Position numbers and translations under genes: made by a program
Notes under the pieces: generated by a model
Databases searched by the model: none
What the model was told of the DNA's origin: nothing
Seen by the model: the letters and a program-made list of their open reading frames with translations, nothing else
NCBI RefSeq assembly: GCF_014697125.1
Contig: NZ_JACJRG010000043.1
Location: forward strand, 1-51,586
Direction: 5' to 3'
Length of the DNA: 51,586 nt
From: Anabaena minutissima FACHB-250
GTDB lineage: Bacteria; Cyanobacteriota; Cyanobacteriia; Cyanobacteriales; Nostocaceae
Part shown: one piece after another, positions 15,802 through 24,105 of the stretch
Layout of the letters: each line of letters starts with the position of its first letter
Position numbering within the stretch: position 1 is the first letter of the stretch

Positions 15802-17184
15802 ATGACACCTTTCCCTGTCTGGGATAGCCACCAGAAACCAAAATTAGATATCTCTGCGGCAGATTACAGCCTGCTGACTGACCTTTACCAGTTGACAATG
15901 ACAGCTTGTTACACGGGTGAAGGTGTGGAACAACGGCGGGCTAGCTTTGAGTTATTCGTCAGGCGATCGCCAGAAGGTTTTGGCTATTTAATCGCGATGG
16001 GTTTGGCGCAAGCATTGGAATACTTAGAAAATCTGCGCTTTAGCCCCGAACAGATAGCGGCATTACAGGCAACAGGGATTTTTGCCCAAGCAAATCAAAA
16101 ATTTTGGTCATTACTGGCCGAGGGGCGATTTACTGGGGATGTGTGGGCAGTACCAGAAGGGACGGCTGTATTTGCCAACGAGCCATTTTTACGCGTAGAA
16201 GCCCCCCTGTGGCAAGCGCAATTAGTGGAAACCTATCTATTAAATACACTCAACTATCAAACCTTGATAGCTACTAGGGCGGCACGTCTGCGAGATGTCG
16301 TAGGTGAACAAGCCCGACTTTTGGAATTTGGCACAAGACGGGCATTTAGTCCCCAAGCCTCATTGTGGGCAGCAAGGGCAGCTTTAGCAGGGGGTCTAGA
16401 TTCTACTTCCAATGTGTTAGCCGCACTACAACTAGATGAACGGCCTAGTGGTACGATGGCTCACGCCTTGGTTATGGCATTATCAGCGATGGAAGGCAGT
16501 GAAGAACAAGCCTTTACAGCATTTCATCGCTATTTTCCGGGTGCGCCATTGTTGATTGATACATACGATACTGTTGCGGCGGCGCAAAATTTGGCAGCAA
16601 AAGTCAATGCCGGCAAGATGGAATTAACAGGGGTAAGGTTGGACTCTGGAGACTTGGTGACATTATCAAAACAAGTGCGATCGCTTCTCCCTGGGGTGAC
16701 AATTTTTGCTAGTGGTGACTTAGACGAGTGGGAAATTGCCAGACTCAAAGCCGCCGGTGCAGAAATTGATGGCTACGGACTAGGTACAAAATTGGTTACA
16801 GGTTCGCCAGTGAACGGAGTTTATAAACTCGTAGAAATTGACGGTATCCCCGTGATGAAAAAGTCCAGTGGTAAAACTACCTATCCAGGACGCAAGCAAA
16901 TTTTTCGGTCATTTGAGGGAAGCCAAGTCAAAGCCGACAGATTGGGATTAGTTACAGACACTCCCCTCGCCACAGAAAAACCCTTATTGGAATTAGTAGT
17001 CAAAGAAGGTCAAAGACTGCAACCACCAGAAACGTTGTCAGAAATTCGCCAACGTACAGCCGCTTCGGTAGCAAGTCTACCAGAAAAAATTAGACAACTA
17101 AATCATCCTATTGCCTTAACCGTGGAAATTTCCCCCTCGTTGGCAGAGTTGACGGAAAAAACAATTGAGGGCGTAAGGGTTTGA
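15802..17184 (+). CDS. pncB: Nicotinate phosphoribosyltransferase
   Basis: 460 aa, normal length. Early YSLLTDLYQLTMTACY is the family start signature; SFELFVRRSPEGFGYLI, LLEFGTRRAFSPQASLWAAR, the catalytic-His segment GTMAHALVMA and LLIDTYDT follow in order, then VRLDSGDL and GTKLVTG. It converts nicotinate and PRPP to nicotinate mononucleotide (Preiss-Handler salvage). It is first in the operon with nadD, nrtR and nadE, which together run nicotinate to NAD. It sits directly after the palindromic promoter described above. GGAAG about 9 nt before the ATG is a plausible ribosome site. Confidence 0.95.
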   Translation: MTPFPVWDSHQKPKLDISAADYSLLTDLYQLTMTACYTGEGVEQRRASFELFVRRSPEGFGYLIAMGLAQALEYLENLRFSPEQIAALQATGIFAQANQKFWSLLAEGRFTGDVWAVPEGTAVFANEPFLRVEAPLWQAQLVETYLLNTLNYQTLIATRAARLRDVVGEQARLLEFGTRRAFSPQASLWAARAALAGGLDSTSNVLAALQLDERPSGTMAHALVMALSAMEGSEEQAFTAFHRYFPGAPLLIDTYDTVAAAQNLAAKVNAGKMELTGVRLDSGDLVTLSKQVRSLLPGVTIFASGDLDEWEIARLKAAGAEIDGYGLGTKLVTGSPVNGVYKLVEIDGIPVMKKSSGKTTYPGRKQIFRSFEGSQVKADRLGLVTDTPLATEKPLLELVVKEGQRLQPPETLSEIRQRTAASVASLPEKIRQLNHPIALTVEISPSLAELTEKTIEGVRV

Positions 17185-17186
17185 CT

Positions 17187-17222
17187 GAGTGACTGTTGAC
17201 TGATGACTCAATGACTAATAAC
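17187..17222 (+). repeat. Short degenerate TGACTGA-type repeats between pncB and nadD
   Basis: GACTGAGTGACTGTTGACTG and following ATGACTCAATGACTAATAAC are imperfect heptamers, of the kind seen again at 36507-36540 (TGAGTGATGACTGATGACTG). They occupy nearly the whole operon junction. Confidence 0.6.
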
Positions 17223-17229
17223 TAAAACC

Positions 17230-17832
17230 ATGCAAAAAATTGCTTTATTTGGTACTAGTGCCGATCCGCCAACAGCAGGACATCAAAAGATTCTGCGGTG
17301 GTTGTCTGAGCGTTATGATTGGGTAGCGGTGTGGGCGGCTGATAATCCTTTTAAATCTCATCAAACACTGTTAGCACATCGGGCGGCGATGTTGCGGTTG
17401 TTGATTACAGATATAGAAGCACCCAGGCAGAATATTGCTTTAGAACAGGAGTTAAGTAGTTTTAGAACCTTGGAAACATTGGATAAAGCGAAATCCCGTT
17501 GGGGTGAGGACACTGAATACACTTTAGTAATTGGTTCAGATTTATTGCATCAGCTACCGCGCTGGTATCGAGTTGAAGATTTATTACAGCAAGTGCAACT
17601 GTTGATTGTGCCACGACCGGGATATGAGATAGATGAGTCTAGCTTAGAAGCCGTGGAAGCAGTAGGAGGAAAAATTGCGATCGCCAGTTTAACTGGTTTA
17701 GATGTATCCTCCTCTGCGTATCGTGAACACGGAAACACCGAAGCCCTTATTCCCCCTATCGCTGCTTATATTAATCAACAGCATTTGTACAAATGCCCGG
17801 ACGCAACAACAAAAAAATTTCAACTTCGTTAA
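17230..17832 (+). CDS. nadD: Nicotinate-nucleotide adenylyltransferase
   Basis: 200 aa. The nucleotidyltransferase signature GTSADPPTAGH at residues 8-18 corresponds to GxFxPxHxGH, with Thr in place of the first His. LVIGSDLLHQLPRW is the central conserved block and LDVSSSAYRE the ISSTxIR-type ATP motif. It adenylates nicotinate mononucleotide to deamido-NAD, feeding NadE. Its last 40 nt overlap the start of nrtR in another frame, an unusually long overlap for this operon. The C-terminal tail after QQHLYK may be variable. Confidence 0.92.
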   Translation: MQKIALFGTSADPPTAGHQKILRWLSERYDWVAVWAADNPFKSHQTLLAHRAAMLRLLITDIEAPRQNIALEQELSSFRTLETLDKAKSRWGEDTEYTLVIGSDLLHQLPRWYRVEDLLQQVQLLIVPRPGYEIDESSLEAVEAVGGKIAIASLTGLDVSSSAYREHGNTEALIPPIAAYINQQHLYKCPDATTKKFQLR

Positions 17833-18539
17833 ATCAACAACCTTTGGCCGATTTCAAAGTTGGTGTTGATAATGTAATTTTTTCTGTAGATACTGTGCAG
17901 AATCGCCTCTTAGTTCTGTTGGTAATGCGACAGCAAGAGCCATTTTTAAATCATTGGAGTCTTCCCGGTACTTTGGTACGTCAAGGAGAATCTCTAGAAG
18001 ATGCAGCTTATCGCATTATGGCGGAGAAAATCAGAGTCAATAATCTTTATTTAGAACAGTTGTACACCTTTGGCGGGCCAGAACGTGACCCCAGGGAAGC
18101 AACTGGTAGTTATGGCGTGCGTTATTTATCAGTTAGTTATTTTGCTCTTGTCAGATTTGAAGAAGCAGAATTAATTGCTGATGGCGTAACTGGTATTGCT
18201 TGGTATCCAGTTAAGCAAGTGCCAAAATTAGCTTTTGACCATAATGAAATTTTGGCCTATGGTCATAGAAGGTTACGCAACAAATTAGAGTACAGTCCGG
18301 TAGCGTTTGAAGTATTACCGGAAATGTTCACTTTGAATGATTTATATCAGTTATACACCACAGTTTTAGGGGATAATTTTGCTGATTATTCAAATTTTCG
18401 AGCGCGTTTACTCAAGCTAGGATTCTTATCTGATACACGCATCAAAGTATCACGCGGCGCAGGTCGTCCAGCCAGTTTATATAAATTTGATGCCGAAGCC
18501 TTTGCACCCTTCAAAGACAAACCTTTAGTGTTTATCTAA
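17793..18539 (+). CDS. nrtR: NrtR, Nudix-related repressor of NAD genes
   Basis: 248 aa. A Nudix-like domain (about 20-155) joins a C-terminal winged helix (about 160-240, with YSNFRARLLKLGFL, and GAGRPASLYKFD as wing). The Nudix box is degenerate: in GESLEDAAYRIMAEKIRV the catalytic REUxEE is replaced by R-I-x-x-E-K, so ADP-ribose may be bound without hydrolysis, as in known NrtR regulators. NrtR represses NAD synthesis genes and releases DNA on binding ADP-ribose. It is encoded inside the operon it probably controls, whose promoter carries a perfect palindrome at 15748. The chosen ATG lies inside nadD; a later start would remove the lead segment only. Confidence 0.9.
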   Translation: MPGRNNKKISTSLNQQPLADFKVGVDNVIFSVDTVQNRLLVLLVMRQQEPFLNHWSLPGTLVRQGESLEDAAYRIMAEKIRVNNLYLEQLYTFGGPERDPREATGSYGVRYLSVSYFALVRFEEAELIADGVTGIAWYPVKQVPKLAFDHNEILAYGHRRLRNKLEYSPVAFEVLPEMFTLNDLYQLYTTVLGDNFADYSNFRARLLKLGFLSDTRIKVSRGAGRPASLYKFDAEAFAPFKDKPLVFI

Positions 18540-18576
18540 TTCGTAATTATGAATTACTGCAACTAATAACTAAACT

Positions 18577-20286
18577 ATGAAAATTGCGATCGCTCAACTT
18601 AATCCTATAATTGGTGACTTGTCTGGTAATGCCCAAAAAATTCTGGATATGGCACAGCAAGCTGTTAAACAAGGGACACGGCTGTTGTTAACCCCAGAAC
18701 TGTCTTTATGTGGCTATCCACCGAGGGATTTATTATTAAATCCTAGTTTTGTGGAAGCAATGAGTATTAATTTACAGCAATTAGCTAGAGATTTACCAGC
18801 TAATTTAGCTGTGTTAGTCGGGACTGTAGAACAAAATTATCAAGCCCATATCACAGGCGGTAAAACTTTATATAACAGCATTGCTTTATTAGAGAATGGC
18901 AAAGTCAAGCAATTTTTTCATAAGCGACTATTGCCAACTTATGACGTATTTGATGAAAATCGTTACTTTGAAGCAGGACTGCAAGCTAATTATTTTACCC
19001 TAGATAATATTGATATCGGCGTAACAATTTGCGAAGATTTATGGAACGATGAGGAATTTTGGGGGAAACGCAATTATGCAGCTAATCCTATTGCTGACTT
19101 ATCAATTTTAGGTGTAGATTTAATTGTAAATTTGTCGGCTTCACCCTACACAGTGGGTAAGCAACGCAGTCGAGAGGAAATGCTCAAACATAGTGCAGTG
19201 CGTTTCCAGCAACCGATAATTTATACTAACCAAGTTGGCGGTAACGACGACTTAATTTTTGATGGTTGTAGCTTTGCGTTGAATCGTCAAGGTGAAGTCA
19301 TGTGTCGCGCTAGTGGTTTTATTAGCGATTTAGTAACAGTAGAATTTGATACAAAACAACGGGATTTAAAATTAGGTTCTGTTGTCCCAGCATACACCTC
19401 AGAAGACGAAGAAATTTGGCAAGCTTTAGTTTTGGGAGTGAAAGATTATACCCAAAAGTGCCGTTTTTCTAAAGTCCTCTTGGGTTTAAGCGGCGGGATA
19501 GATTCCTCAATAGTCGCAGCGATCGCCACCGCAGCCCTAGGTAAAGAAAATGTCTTGGGTGTACTGATGCCTTCTCCCTACAGTTCTGCACATTCTATCA
19601 GCGACGCGTCAGCATTGGCTAAGAATTTGGGGATACAAAGCCAAACTATACCCATAGGCGAATTGATGCACAGCTTTGACAACAGCTTGGCTGATTTGTT
19701 TGCAGGTACAGAGTTTGGTATCGCTGAGGAAAATATCCAATCGCGGATTCGGGGTAACTTATTAATGGCGATCGCTAATAAATTTGGCTATCTCTTATTA
19801 TCCACCGGCAACAAGTCAGAAATGGCAGTTGGTTACTGTACCCTCTACGGTGATATGAATGGCGGGTTAGCTGTAATTGCAGATGTTCCCAAAACCCGTG
19901 TCTACTCACTGTGTAACTGGCTAAACCGCAACGGTGAAATCATTCCCCAAAACGTCATCACCAAACCACCAAGTGCAGAACTCAAACCCGGACAAGTTGA
20001 CCAAGACTCCCTACCACCCTACGAAATTTTAGACGACATTCTACAACGTCTAATTAATGAACACCAATCAGTAGCGCAAATCGTCGCCGCCGGTCATGAT
20101 TCTACAGTCGTAGACAGAATCATCCAAATGCTAGCGCGGGCAGAATTCAAACGCCGACAAGCACCCCCAGGATTAAAAATCACTGATCGCGCCTTTGGTA
20201 CAGGCTGGCGAATGCCTATTGCGAGTAACTGGAATGCGATTAAAAACACTTATCCCGCTAAAACAATGTCTACTTCTACCGTTTAA
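18577..20286 (+). CDS. nadE: Glutamine-hydrolysing NAD+ synthetase
   Basis: 569 aa two-domain enzyme. The N-terminal nitrilase-type glutaminase (1-265) has TPELSLCGYPPRD (Glu near 42), the Lys in FHKRLLPTYDVFDE, and Cys152 in TICEDLW. The C-terminal ATP pyrophosphatase synthetase (280-569) has LGLSGGIDSS (305-310), LLSTGNKSEMAVGY, and KPPSAELKPGQ. It converts deamido-NAD to NAD using glutamine and ATP, the last step of the pathway run by this operon. It is 37 bases after nrtR; the gap holds short ATTA-type repeats. A palindromic repeat, not a clear terminator, follows. Confidence 0.96.
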   Translation: MKIAIAQLNPIIGDLSGNAQKILDMAQQAVKQGTRLLLTPELSLCGYPPRDLLLNPSFVEAMSINLQQLARDLPANLAVLVGTVEQNYQAHITGGKTLYNSIALLENGKVKQFFHKRLLPTYDVFDENRYFEAGLQANYFTLDNIDIGVTICEDLWNDEEFWGKRNYAANPIADLSILGVDLIVNLSASPYTVGKQRSREEMLKHSAVRFQQPIIYTNQVGGNDDLIFDGCSFALNRQGEVMCRASGFISDLVTVEFDTKQRDLKLGSVVPAYTSEDEEIWQALVLGVKDYTQKCRFSKVLLGLSGGIDSSIVAAIATAALGKENVLGVLMPSPYSSAHSISDASALAKNLGIQSQTIPIGELMHSFDNSLADLFAGTEFGIAEENIQSRIRGNLLMAIANKFGYLLLSTGNKSEMAVGYCTLYGDMNGGLAVIADVPKTRVYSLCNWLNRNGEIIPQNVITKPPSAELKPGQVDQDSLPPYEILDDILQRLINEHQSVAQIVAAGHDSTVVDRIIQMLARAEFKRRQAPPGLKITDRAFGTGWRMPIASNWNAIKNTYPAKTMSTSTV

Positions 20287-20305
20287 ACGCAAAGTATCGC
20301 GGAGG

Positions 20306-20370
20306 TTCACGCAGAGTAACACAGAGGCTTTTCTGCACTCTTCTTTGCGTCTCTGCGCCTCTGCGTGAGC
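20306..20370. repeat. CACGCAGAG palindromic repeat between convergent nadE and SLATT-like gene
   Basis: TCACGCAGAGTAACACAGAGG on the left faces CTCTGCGCCTCTGCGTGAGC on the right, giving an imperfect long hairpin. The same family (ACAGAGACACAGAG) appears at 27600-27663 and 49396-49430. Confidence 0.75.
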
Positions 20371-20402
20371 TTTAAAAATATTCTTCAACACTACCTAAGT
20401 CT

Positions 20403-20987
20403 TTAGATATTTTTATCTTCTAACTCTGACTCTTCCTTCTTTTTCTCCTGGACAACCTGAGTAGAATAAATCTCTACATCGCGCTGAATAATATCTTCTA
20501 TCTGACCCGCAAAGACATTAAAAGCCTCATCATGATTGGTATAGCTACGATAAACCCCTGTTAATTGCGAAAATTGCCAAGCTTGAGTTTTGAGAGATTC
20601 AGATGTCCGCCGATAGTGTCGCCAACGTTCTCCATAGTGAAAAAACTCTTCAATAGCGGCACTAATAGCTACTACTTGACTCAAACCAAAAGTTGACCAG
20701 ACAATAATTTCTCTAACTGGAAAAGTCTTATTGTTACCAATGTTTGGGTTACTATTAATGTTTAAGCTTACCAAAGCTGGGAGAATTACACCGCCAATAA
20801 TAGTTGTGATTCTCAAAAAATAGTGGCGATCGCGTGACTGATTTGCTTTCCCTTCCATCCACAGGACTTGATCTAACCAGCGCGATCGCAAAAAATGTTT
20901 CTGTACTTCCCCTAATTTTAGACTATCAAATAACTGATTAAAATCTTGCTTTAAAAATTCTTGATAACTATCCTTTTTCTTAGCCAT
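20403..20987 (-). CDS. DUF4231/SLATT-like two-transmembrane protein
   Basis: 194 aa. An N-terminal helical region (1-50) with LRSRWLDQVLWMEGKAN is followed by helix TM1 (57-77, LRITTIIGGVILPALVSLN), a short loop, TM2 (about 92-113, IIVWSTFGLSQVVAISAAIE), then EEFFHYGERWRHYRRTSESLK and a long charged tail ending in a KKKEESELE stretch. This layout fits DUF4231, related to the SLATT two-TM effector domains found with SLOG or SMODS partners. Such proteins are predicted to open pores or disrupt membranes. It starts 3 nt after the SLOG stop, so the two are almost surely cotranslated. The function is predicted from family context only. Confidence 0.8.
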   Translation of the reverse strand: MAKKKDSYQEFLKQDFNQLFDSLKLGEVQKHFLRSRWLDQVLWMEGKANQSRDRHYFLRITTIIGGVILPALVSLNINSNPNIGNNKTFPVREIIVWSTFGLSQVVAISAAIEEFFHYGERWRHYRRTSESLKTQAWQFSQLTGVYRSYTNHDEAFNVFAGQIEDIIQRDVEIYSTQVVQEKKKEESELEDKNI

Positions 20988-20990
20988 TTT

Positions 20991-21743
20991 TCATTTTGGG
21001 GTAGAAAGCACACTCTTAATTATTTCGGCTAAACTCTCAAATCCCACTTCTGAGTCAAATAAATTAATGTAGTGTAATATACCAGACTTAGCTAATTCTG
21101 TGGCTCTTCTATCTGTCTCCTCTCCATGCAATGCGCCTGCTAGTATATCTGCGGTTCTACCACTACCAGCCACCACAATCACTAACCTTTTAGCATTCAC
21201 ATTCTGTAAAGCATCTTGAAAAGTAATCTCACCACCATTTATTAATATGGTTACTGAAGGTGCGCCATTAGCCAACTCAGTTGCTAATTGAGCTAACCAA
21301 GGAGATTCATCACCCCAATTGCTACCGGGAACTAAGAAAAAATGACTATGGTTTGGTTGTAGAGGAGTGGAATCAGCAGGCGGTTCTAAAGAATTAGGTA
21401 AAGTAACTTTACTTAGAGGTGCTACACCAATCAAAGCAAATTTAGCACCGATTTTAGTCCGCGCCTCACCCATCAAGCGCATCACTCCCGCATCACTACC
21501 CCCATCCACAACATAAGCATCTAAATTTTCTGCTAGGGGGGCTAAAACTTCTATAAATAACCGTTGAATTTGCAGAAACTCTGCTTCACACATCTTACTT
21601 GCTCCCCCCACAACTACTAAAGTAGGTCGTGCAACGTTTAACCCCATTTCCTTTAAAGCTTGGGGTAATTCCGTTAGTTGCTGCACCTGAGTAGCAGATG
21701 CTATTTGCCCATTGTTAAAGCTAAGTTGCAAAAGTTTCTTCAT
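20991..21743 (-). CDS. TRPM-type SLOG domain protein (LSDAT_prok-like)
   Basis: 250 aa, one Rossmann-like domain, no signal peptide or membrane helix. Phosphate-binding-type turns: VVVGGASKM (43-51), DGGSDAGVMRLMGEAR (80-95), FALIGVAP, VPGSNWGDESPWL (138-150), INGGEITFQDA (158-168) and VVAGSGRTADILAG (190-203). The DGG..AGVM...G block and the late GSGR.AD motif are those of the SLOG domain of TRPM channels and its bacterial relatives, a superfamily that binds nucleotide-derived ligands. The downstream partner is a two-TM SLATT-like protein. The pair converges on the NAD operon, so an NAD- or ADP-ribose-like ligand is an attractive but untested idea. Confidence 0.82.
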   Translation of the reverse strand: MKKLLQLSFNNGQIASATQVQQLTELPQALKEMGLNVARPTLVVVGGASKMCEAEFLQIQRLFIEVLAPLAENLDAYVVDGGSDAGVMRLMGEARTKIGAKFALIGVAPLSKVTLPNSLEPPADSTPLQPNHSHFFLVPGSNWGDESPWLAQLATELANGAPSVTILINGGEITFQDALQNVNAKRLVIVVAGSGRTADILAGALHGEETDRRATELAKSGILHYINLFDSEVGFESLAEIIKSVLSTPK

Positions 21744-21759
21744 AACTGTATTTTTGAGG

Positions 21760-21817
21760 GTTTGTAGTAAGGACTTTAGTCCTGATGTTTTTAAGCACTA
21801 AAGTGCTTACTACAAAC
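21760..21817. repeat. Palindromic repeat with 12-bp outer arms
   Basis: GTTTGTAGTAAG at 21760-21771 pairs with CTTACTACAAAC at 21806-21817; the inner parts GGACTTTAGTCC and AGCACTAAAGTGCT are themselves palindromes. It is a small MITE/REP-like unit just upstream of the SLOG gene and at the breakpoint of the ABC remnant. Confidence 0.8.
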
Positions 21818-21838
21818 TTTAATTGCTAACGAATCATT

Positions 21839-22127
21839 ATTCTGGATGAGGTCGAGTTTTTATCTAAACTAGGACGCATTGGCATTGTGGATGCTACTAA
21901 ACTCATCTCTAGCTGCGTTCGGTTCACTGTGAGGGTTTGGCATTGAAGCAATTAGATATCAGCGCAACTGGAGAAGATGGTGCGCGGCGTGGAAGTCTTG
22001 ACTTTTCTCTTATTTGGCACAAGCAAACAGTTATCTGAATCAACAGATAGATAAAACAGGAATGATGGTGTGTCCTTCTAATTTAGAAGATATTTTTGTC
22101 AAAGTTACGGGACAACAATTAGATTAA
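21839..22127 (+). pseudogene. Remnant of an ABC transporter ATP-binding subunit
   Basis: ILDEVEFLSKLGRIGIVDAT at 21839 onwards matches the segment after the H-loop of ABC ATPases (usually ..DEAE.L.DRIGI.D.GKLI). The last piece, PSNLEDIFVKVTGQQLD and stop at 22127, is the typical C-terminal end (P.LEDVF..LTG). Between them the frame is broken and the Walker motifs are absent. The remnant begins just after the palindrome at 21760, which may mark the deletion point. Confidence 0.75.
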
Positions 22128-22129
22128 TT

Positions 22130-22852
22130 TCACCCTCCCAACTGCTGCAACATCGCTTCTACTCTGGCTACCCCATCAGAGTCATTCCGTCGGCGATACA
22201 AGTCACGTGCTTTTTGCAATAAGTTGCTCGCTTGTTTGGTTTGGCGGCGTTGTTTATACATTGCAGCCATAAATTCATAGGTTTGAGCATTGTTCCTATC
22301 CAGCTTCATTGCTTCCTCAAATGCCCAGTTAGCTGCTGTGTAGTCTCCCATCCGTGATTGGGTGATACCTAATCCTATATAAGCGTTAATATTAGCTCTG
22401 TTGAGCTGTATGGCGCGGCGATACGCTTCTTTCGCGCCACGAGTATCGCCCATATTGCCTTTGATATAACCCACAGCATAGAGAAAATCACTATTGTTGG
22501 GGTCAATGGCGATCGCTCGACGGTATGATGCTAGTGCTGCCTGTAAATTTCCTTGTTGAGCATAGAGGTAGCCAATACCGGAATGGATCTTCGCATTACG
22601 ATTATCTAGCCCTGCTGCTCGTTGATAAATTGCGATCGCCCCATTATAATCACCCGCGTCTACTAGCCGCTTGCCTTCCTCCAACATTTGCTTTAATTCT
22701 GCTCTATTCGCTTGCACTACCAAGGTCTGAGCCTGAGCTATAGAGGGAATACTCACAGCACCAGATCCCAATAACAAAATCCCAACTATAAGTGATATGC
22801 GTTTGTACACAGTAAATTCCCCTAAATTATAGTGAACTTTTTTCTTGTTCAT
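22130..22852 (-). CDS. Exported tetratricopeptide-repeat protein
   Basis: 240 aa. An N-terminal signal segment (about 17-42, ISLIVGILLLGSGAVSIPSIAQAQ) has a likely cleavage after AQA. About five TPR units follow from residue 55: KRLVDAGDYNGAIAIYQRAA, GYLYAQQGNLQAALASYRRA, GYIKGNMGDTRGAKEAYRRA, and two more, ending with a shorter helical tail. TPRs bind partner proteins; this one should act in the periplasm or lumen. No operon partner is evident; the stop lies 2 bases from the end of the opposite-strand ABC remnant. Function beyond protein binding cannot be named. Confidence 0.85.
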   Translation of the reverse strand: MNKKKVHYNLGEFTVYKRISLIVGILLLGSGAVSIPSIAQAQTLVVQANRAELKQMLEEGKRLVDAGDYNGAIAIYQRAAGLDNRNAKIHSGIGYLYAQQGNLQAALASYRRAIAIDPNNSDFLYAVGYIKGNMGDTRGAKEAYRRAIQLNRANINAYIGLGITQSRMGDYTAANWAFEEAMKLDRNNAQTYEFMAAMYKQRRQTKQASNLLQKARDLYRRRNDSDGVARVEAMLQQLGG

Positions 22853-23323
22853 TAAAACAAAAATTTTACTTTTTGAAAACTGTATTTGTCTACCTTCATA
22901 AAATATTAATAATCAGTATATTCCCTAGCCGTGCATAATGCCAAAAATCCAGGGTTTATACTGAGTTGAGTTATCATTGAAAAGCGACTAAATATACCAT
23001 ACTAATTAATTAAGCTATTGGAATTTAGTTGTTTTTAGAAACATTATTTTATCTATTAAAAATTCAATTTCAAAAAGCTGTAAATCTTGCTGAAACAGTC
23101 TTAAGCCTCAATCATCTGATATCATAACACCTGCTCATTCCCTCATAATGTATCGAATCTCTCTATTTATTACTTCCAAATTTCTCATGCTTTATAAGAT
23201 ATTTTTTAGATAAAATTCAGCCAAATAGTGGGAAGTGATTAAGAACACAGTATGCTACTCTAAAAACACTGTTAGTAAGAATACATAAAGATGAGCCAAT
23301 CAGCCATCTATGAGGATTAAGTT
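22853..23323. other. AT-rich intergenic region, divergent promoters
   Basis: About 470 bases between the divergent TPR and YbjQ genes. Several A/T tracts but no convincing frame, tandem repeat or long hairpin. It should contain both promoters; none is marked. Confidence 0.4.
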
Positions 23324-23650
23324 ATGATTTTGACTACAACTGATGTAATTCAAGGCGGAGTAATTGACGCATATTTAGGTATTGTGACGGCGGAAGTTGT
23401 CTATGGTAGTAATTTCCTGCGGGATTTCTTAGCTAGCATTCGGGATGTAATTGGTGGACGTACAGGTAGCTACGAACGTCTATTTGAACAAGGACAAAAG
23501 AAAGCCATAGAAGAATTAGAACAACGCGCATTGCGTTTAGGTGCTAATGCTGTCATCGGTATCGAAATTGATACTGGTACTATTAATGTTGATCAGTCAG
23601 GGGTTTTGTTACTGATTACGGCTACAGGTACGGCGGTGAAATTACGTTAG
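23324..23650 (+). CDS. YbjQ/UPF0145 family protein
   Basis: 108 aa, family length. The order of motifs is that of YbjQ: TTDVIQGGVIDAYLGIVTAEV, RDFLASIRDVIGGRTGSYE, A.EELEQRALRLGANAVIGIEID, and a final strand VLLLITATGTAV. Members form pentameric rings and have been labelled putative heavy-metal-binding proteins; their role is unsettled. A stem-loop follows 10 bases after the stop. No partner gene is apparent. Confidence 0.92.
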   Translation: MILTTTDVIQGGVIDAYLGIVTAEVVYGSNFLRDFLASIRDVIGGRTGSYERLFEQGQKKAIEELEQRALRLGANAVIGIEIDTGTINVDQSGVLLLITATGTAVKLR

Positions 23651-23659
23651 TTAGCAGAT

Positions 23660-23688
23660 GTAGAGACATAGTAATGCTACGTCTCTAC
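23660..23688. repeat. GTAGAGAC hairpin after the YbjQ gene
   Basis: GTAGAGAC-(N13)-GTCTCTAC, with inner TAG/CTA pairing. It resembles a palindrome common between genes in Nostocales and may also act as a terminator, though few T follow. Confidence 0.65.
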
Positions 23689-24105
23689 TTGCAATTTTCA
23701 CAAATCGAAGAGAATTACTATATCTCTTTGGTTATAGCTTGGGAATAATTTATGAGCAGAAAGTTTTAGTTTGTATGATTAATTACTGGTATTCTAACCT
23801 TTATATTTTTAATTAAAAAGGCATAATGGCAAATTCTTAAAAAGCTAGATAATCTGAGAGAAAATGAATTTATAATATTCAACAAAAATATTTGAAAATA
23901 AAGATGAAAAGCAAAATTCAAGAATAAGTCACAAAATCAAAGTTTCTAAATATACATATTATATATGACTCACGATAGAGAGAATAACTCTTTCTGCTGA
24001 TAGATATTAAAATCGAAGATTCGCCATTTAATTTTAACGTAAGCATAAATATAACTAACCTAAGAGAACTTTGCTGAATAAATATAGCAAGGGAGAAAGT
24101 AGATT
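23689..24105. other. Very AT-rich gap, no gene seen
   Basis: About 415 bases, dominated by A/T runs. It should contain the promoter for the membrane protein at 24106; GGGAGAAAG upstream of that ATG is a good ribosome site. No clear hairpin or repeat. Confidence 0.4.
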
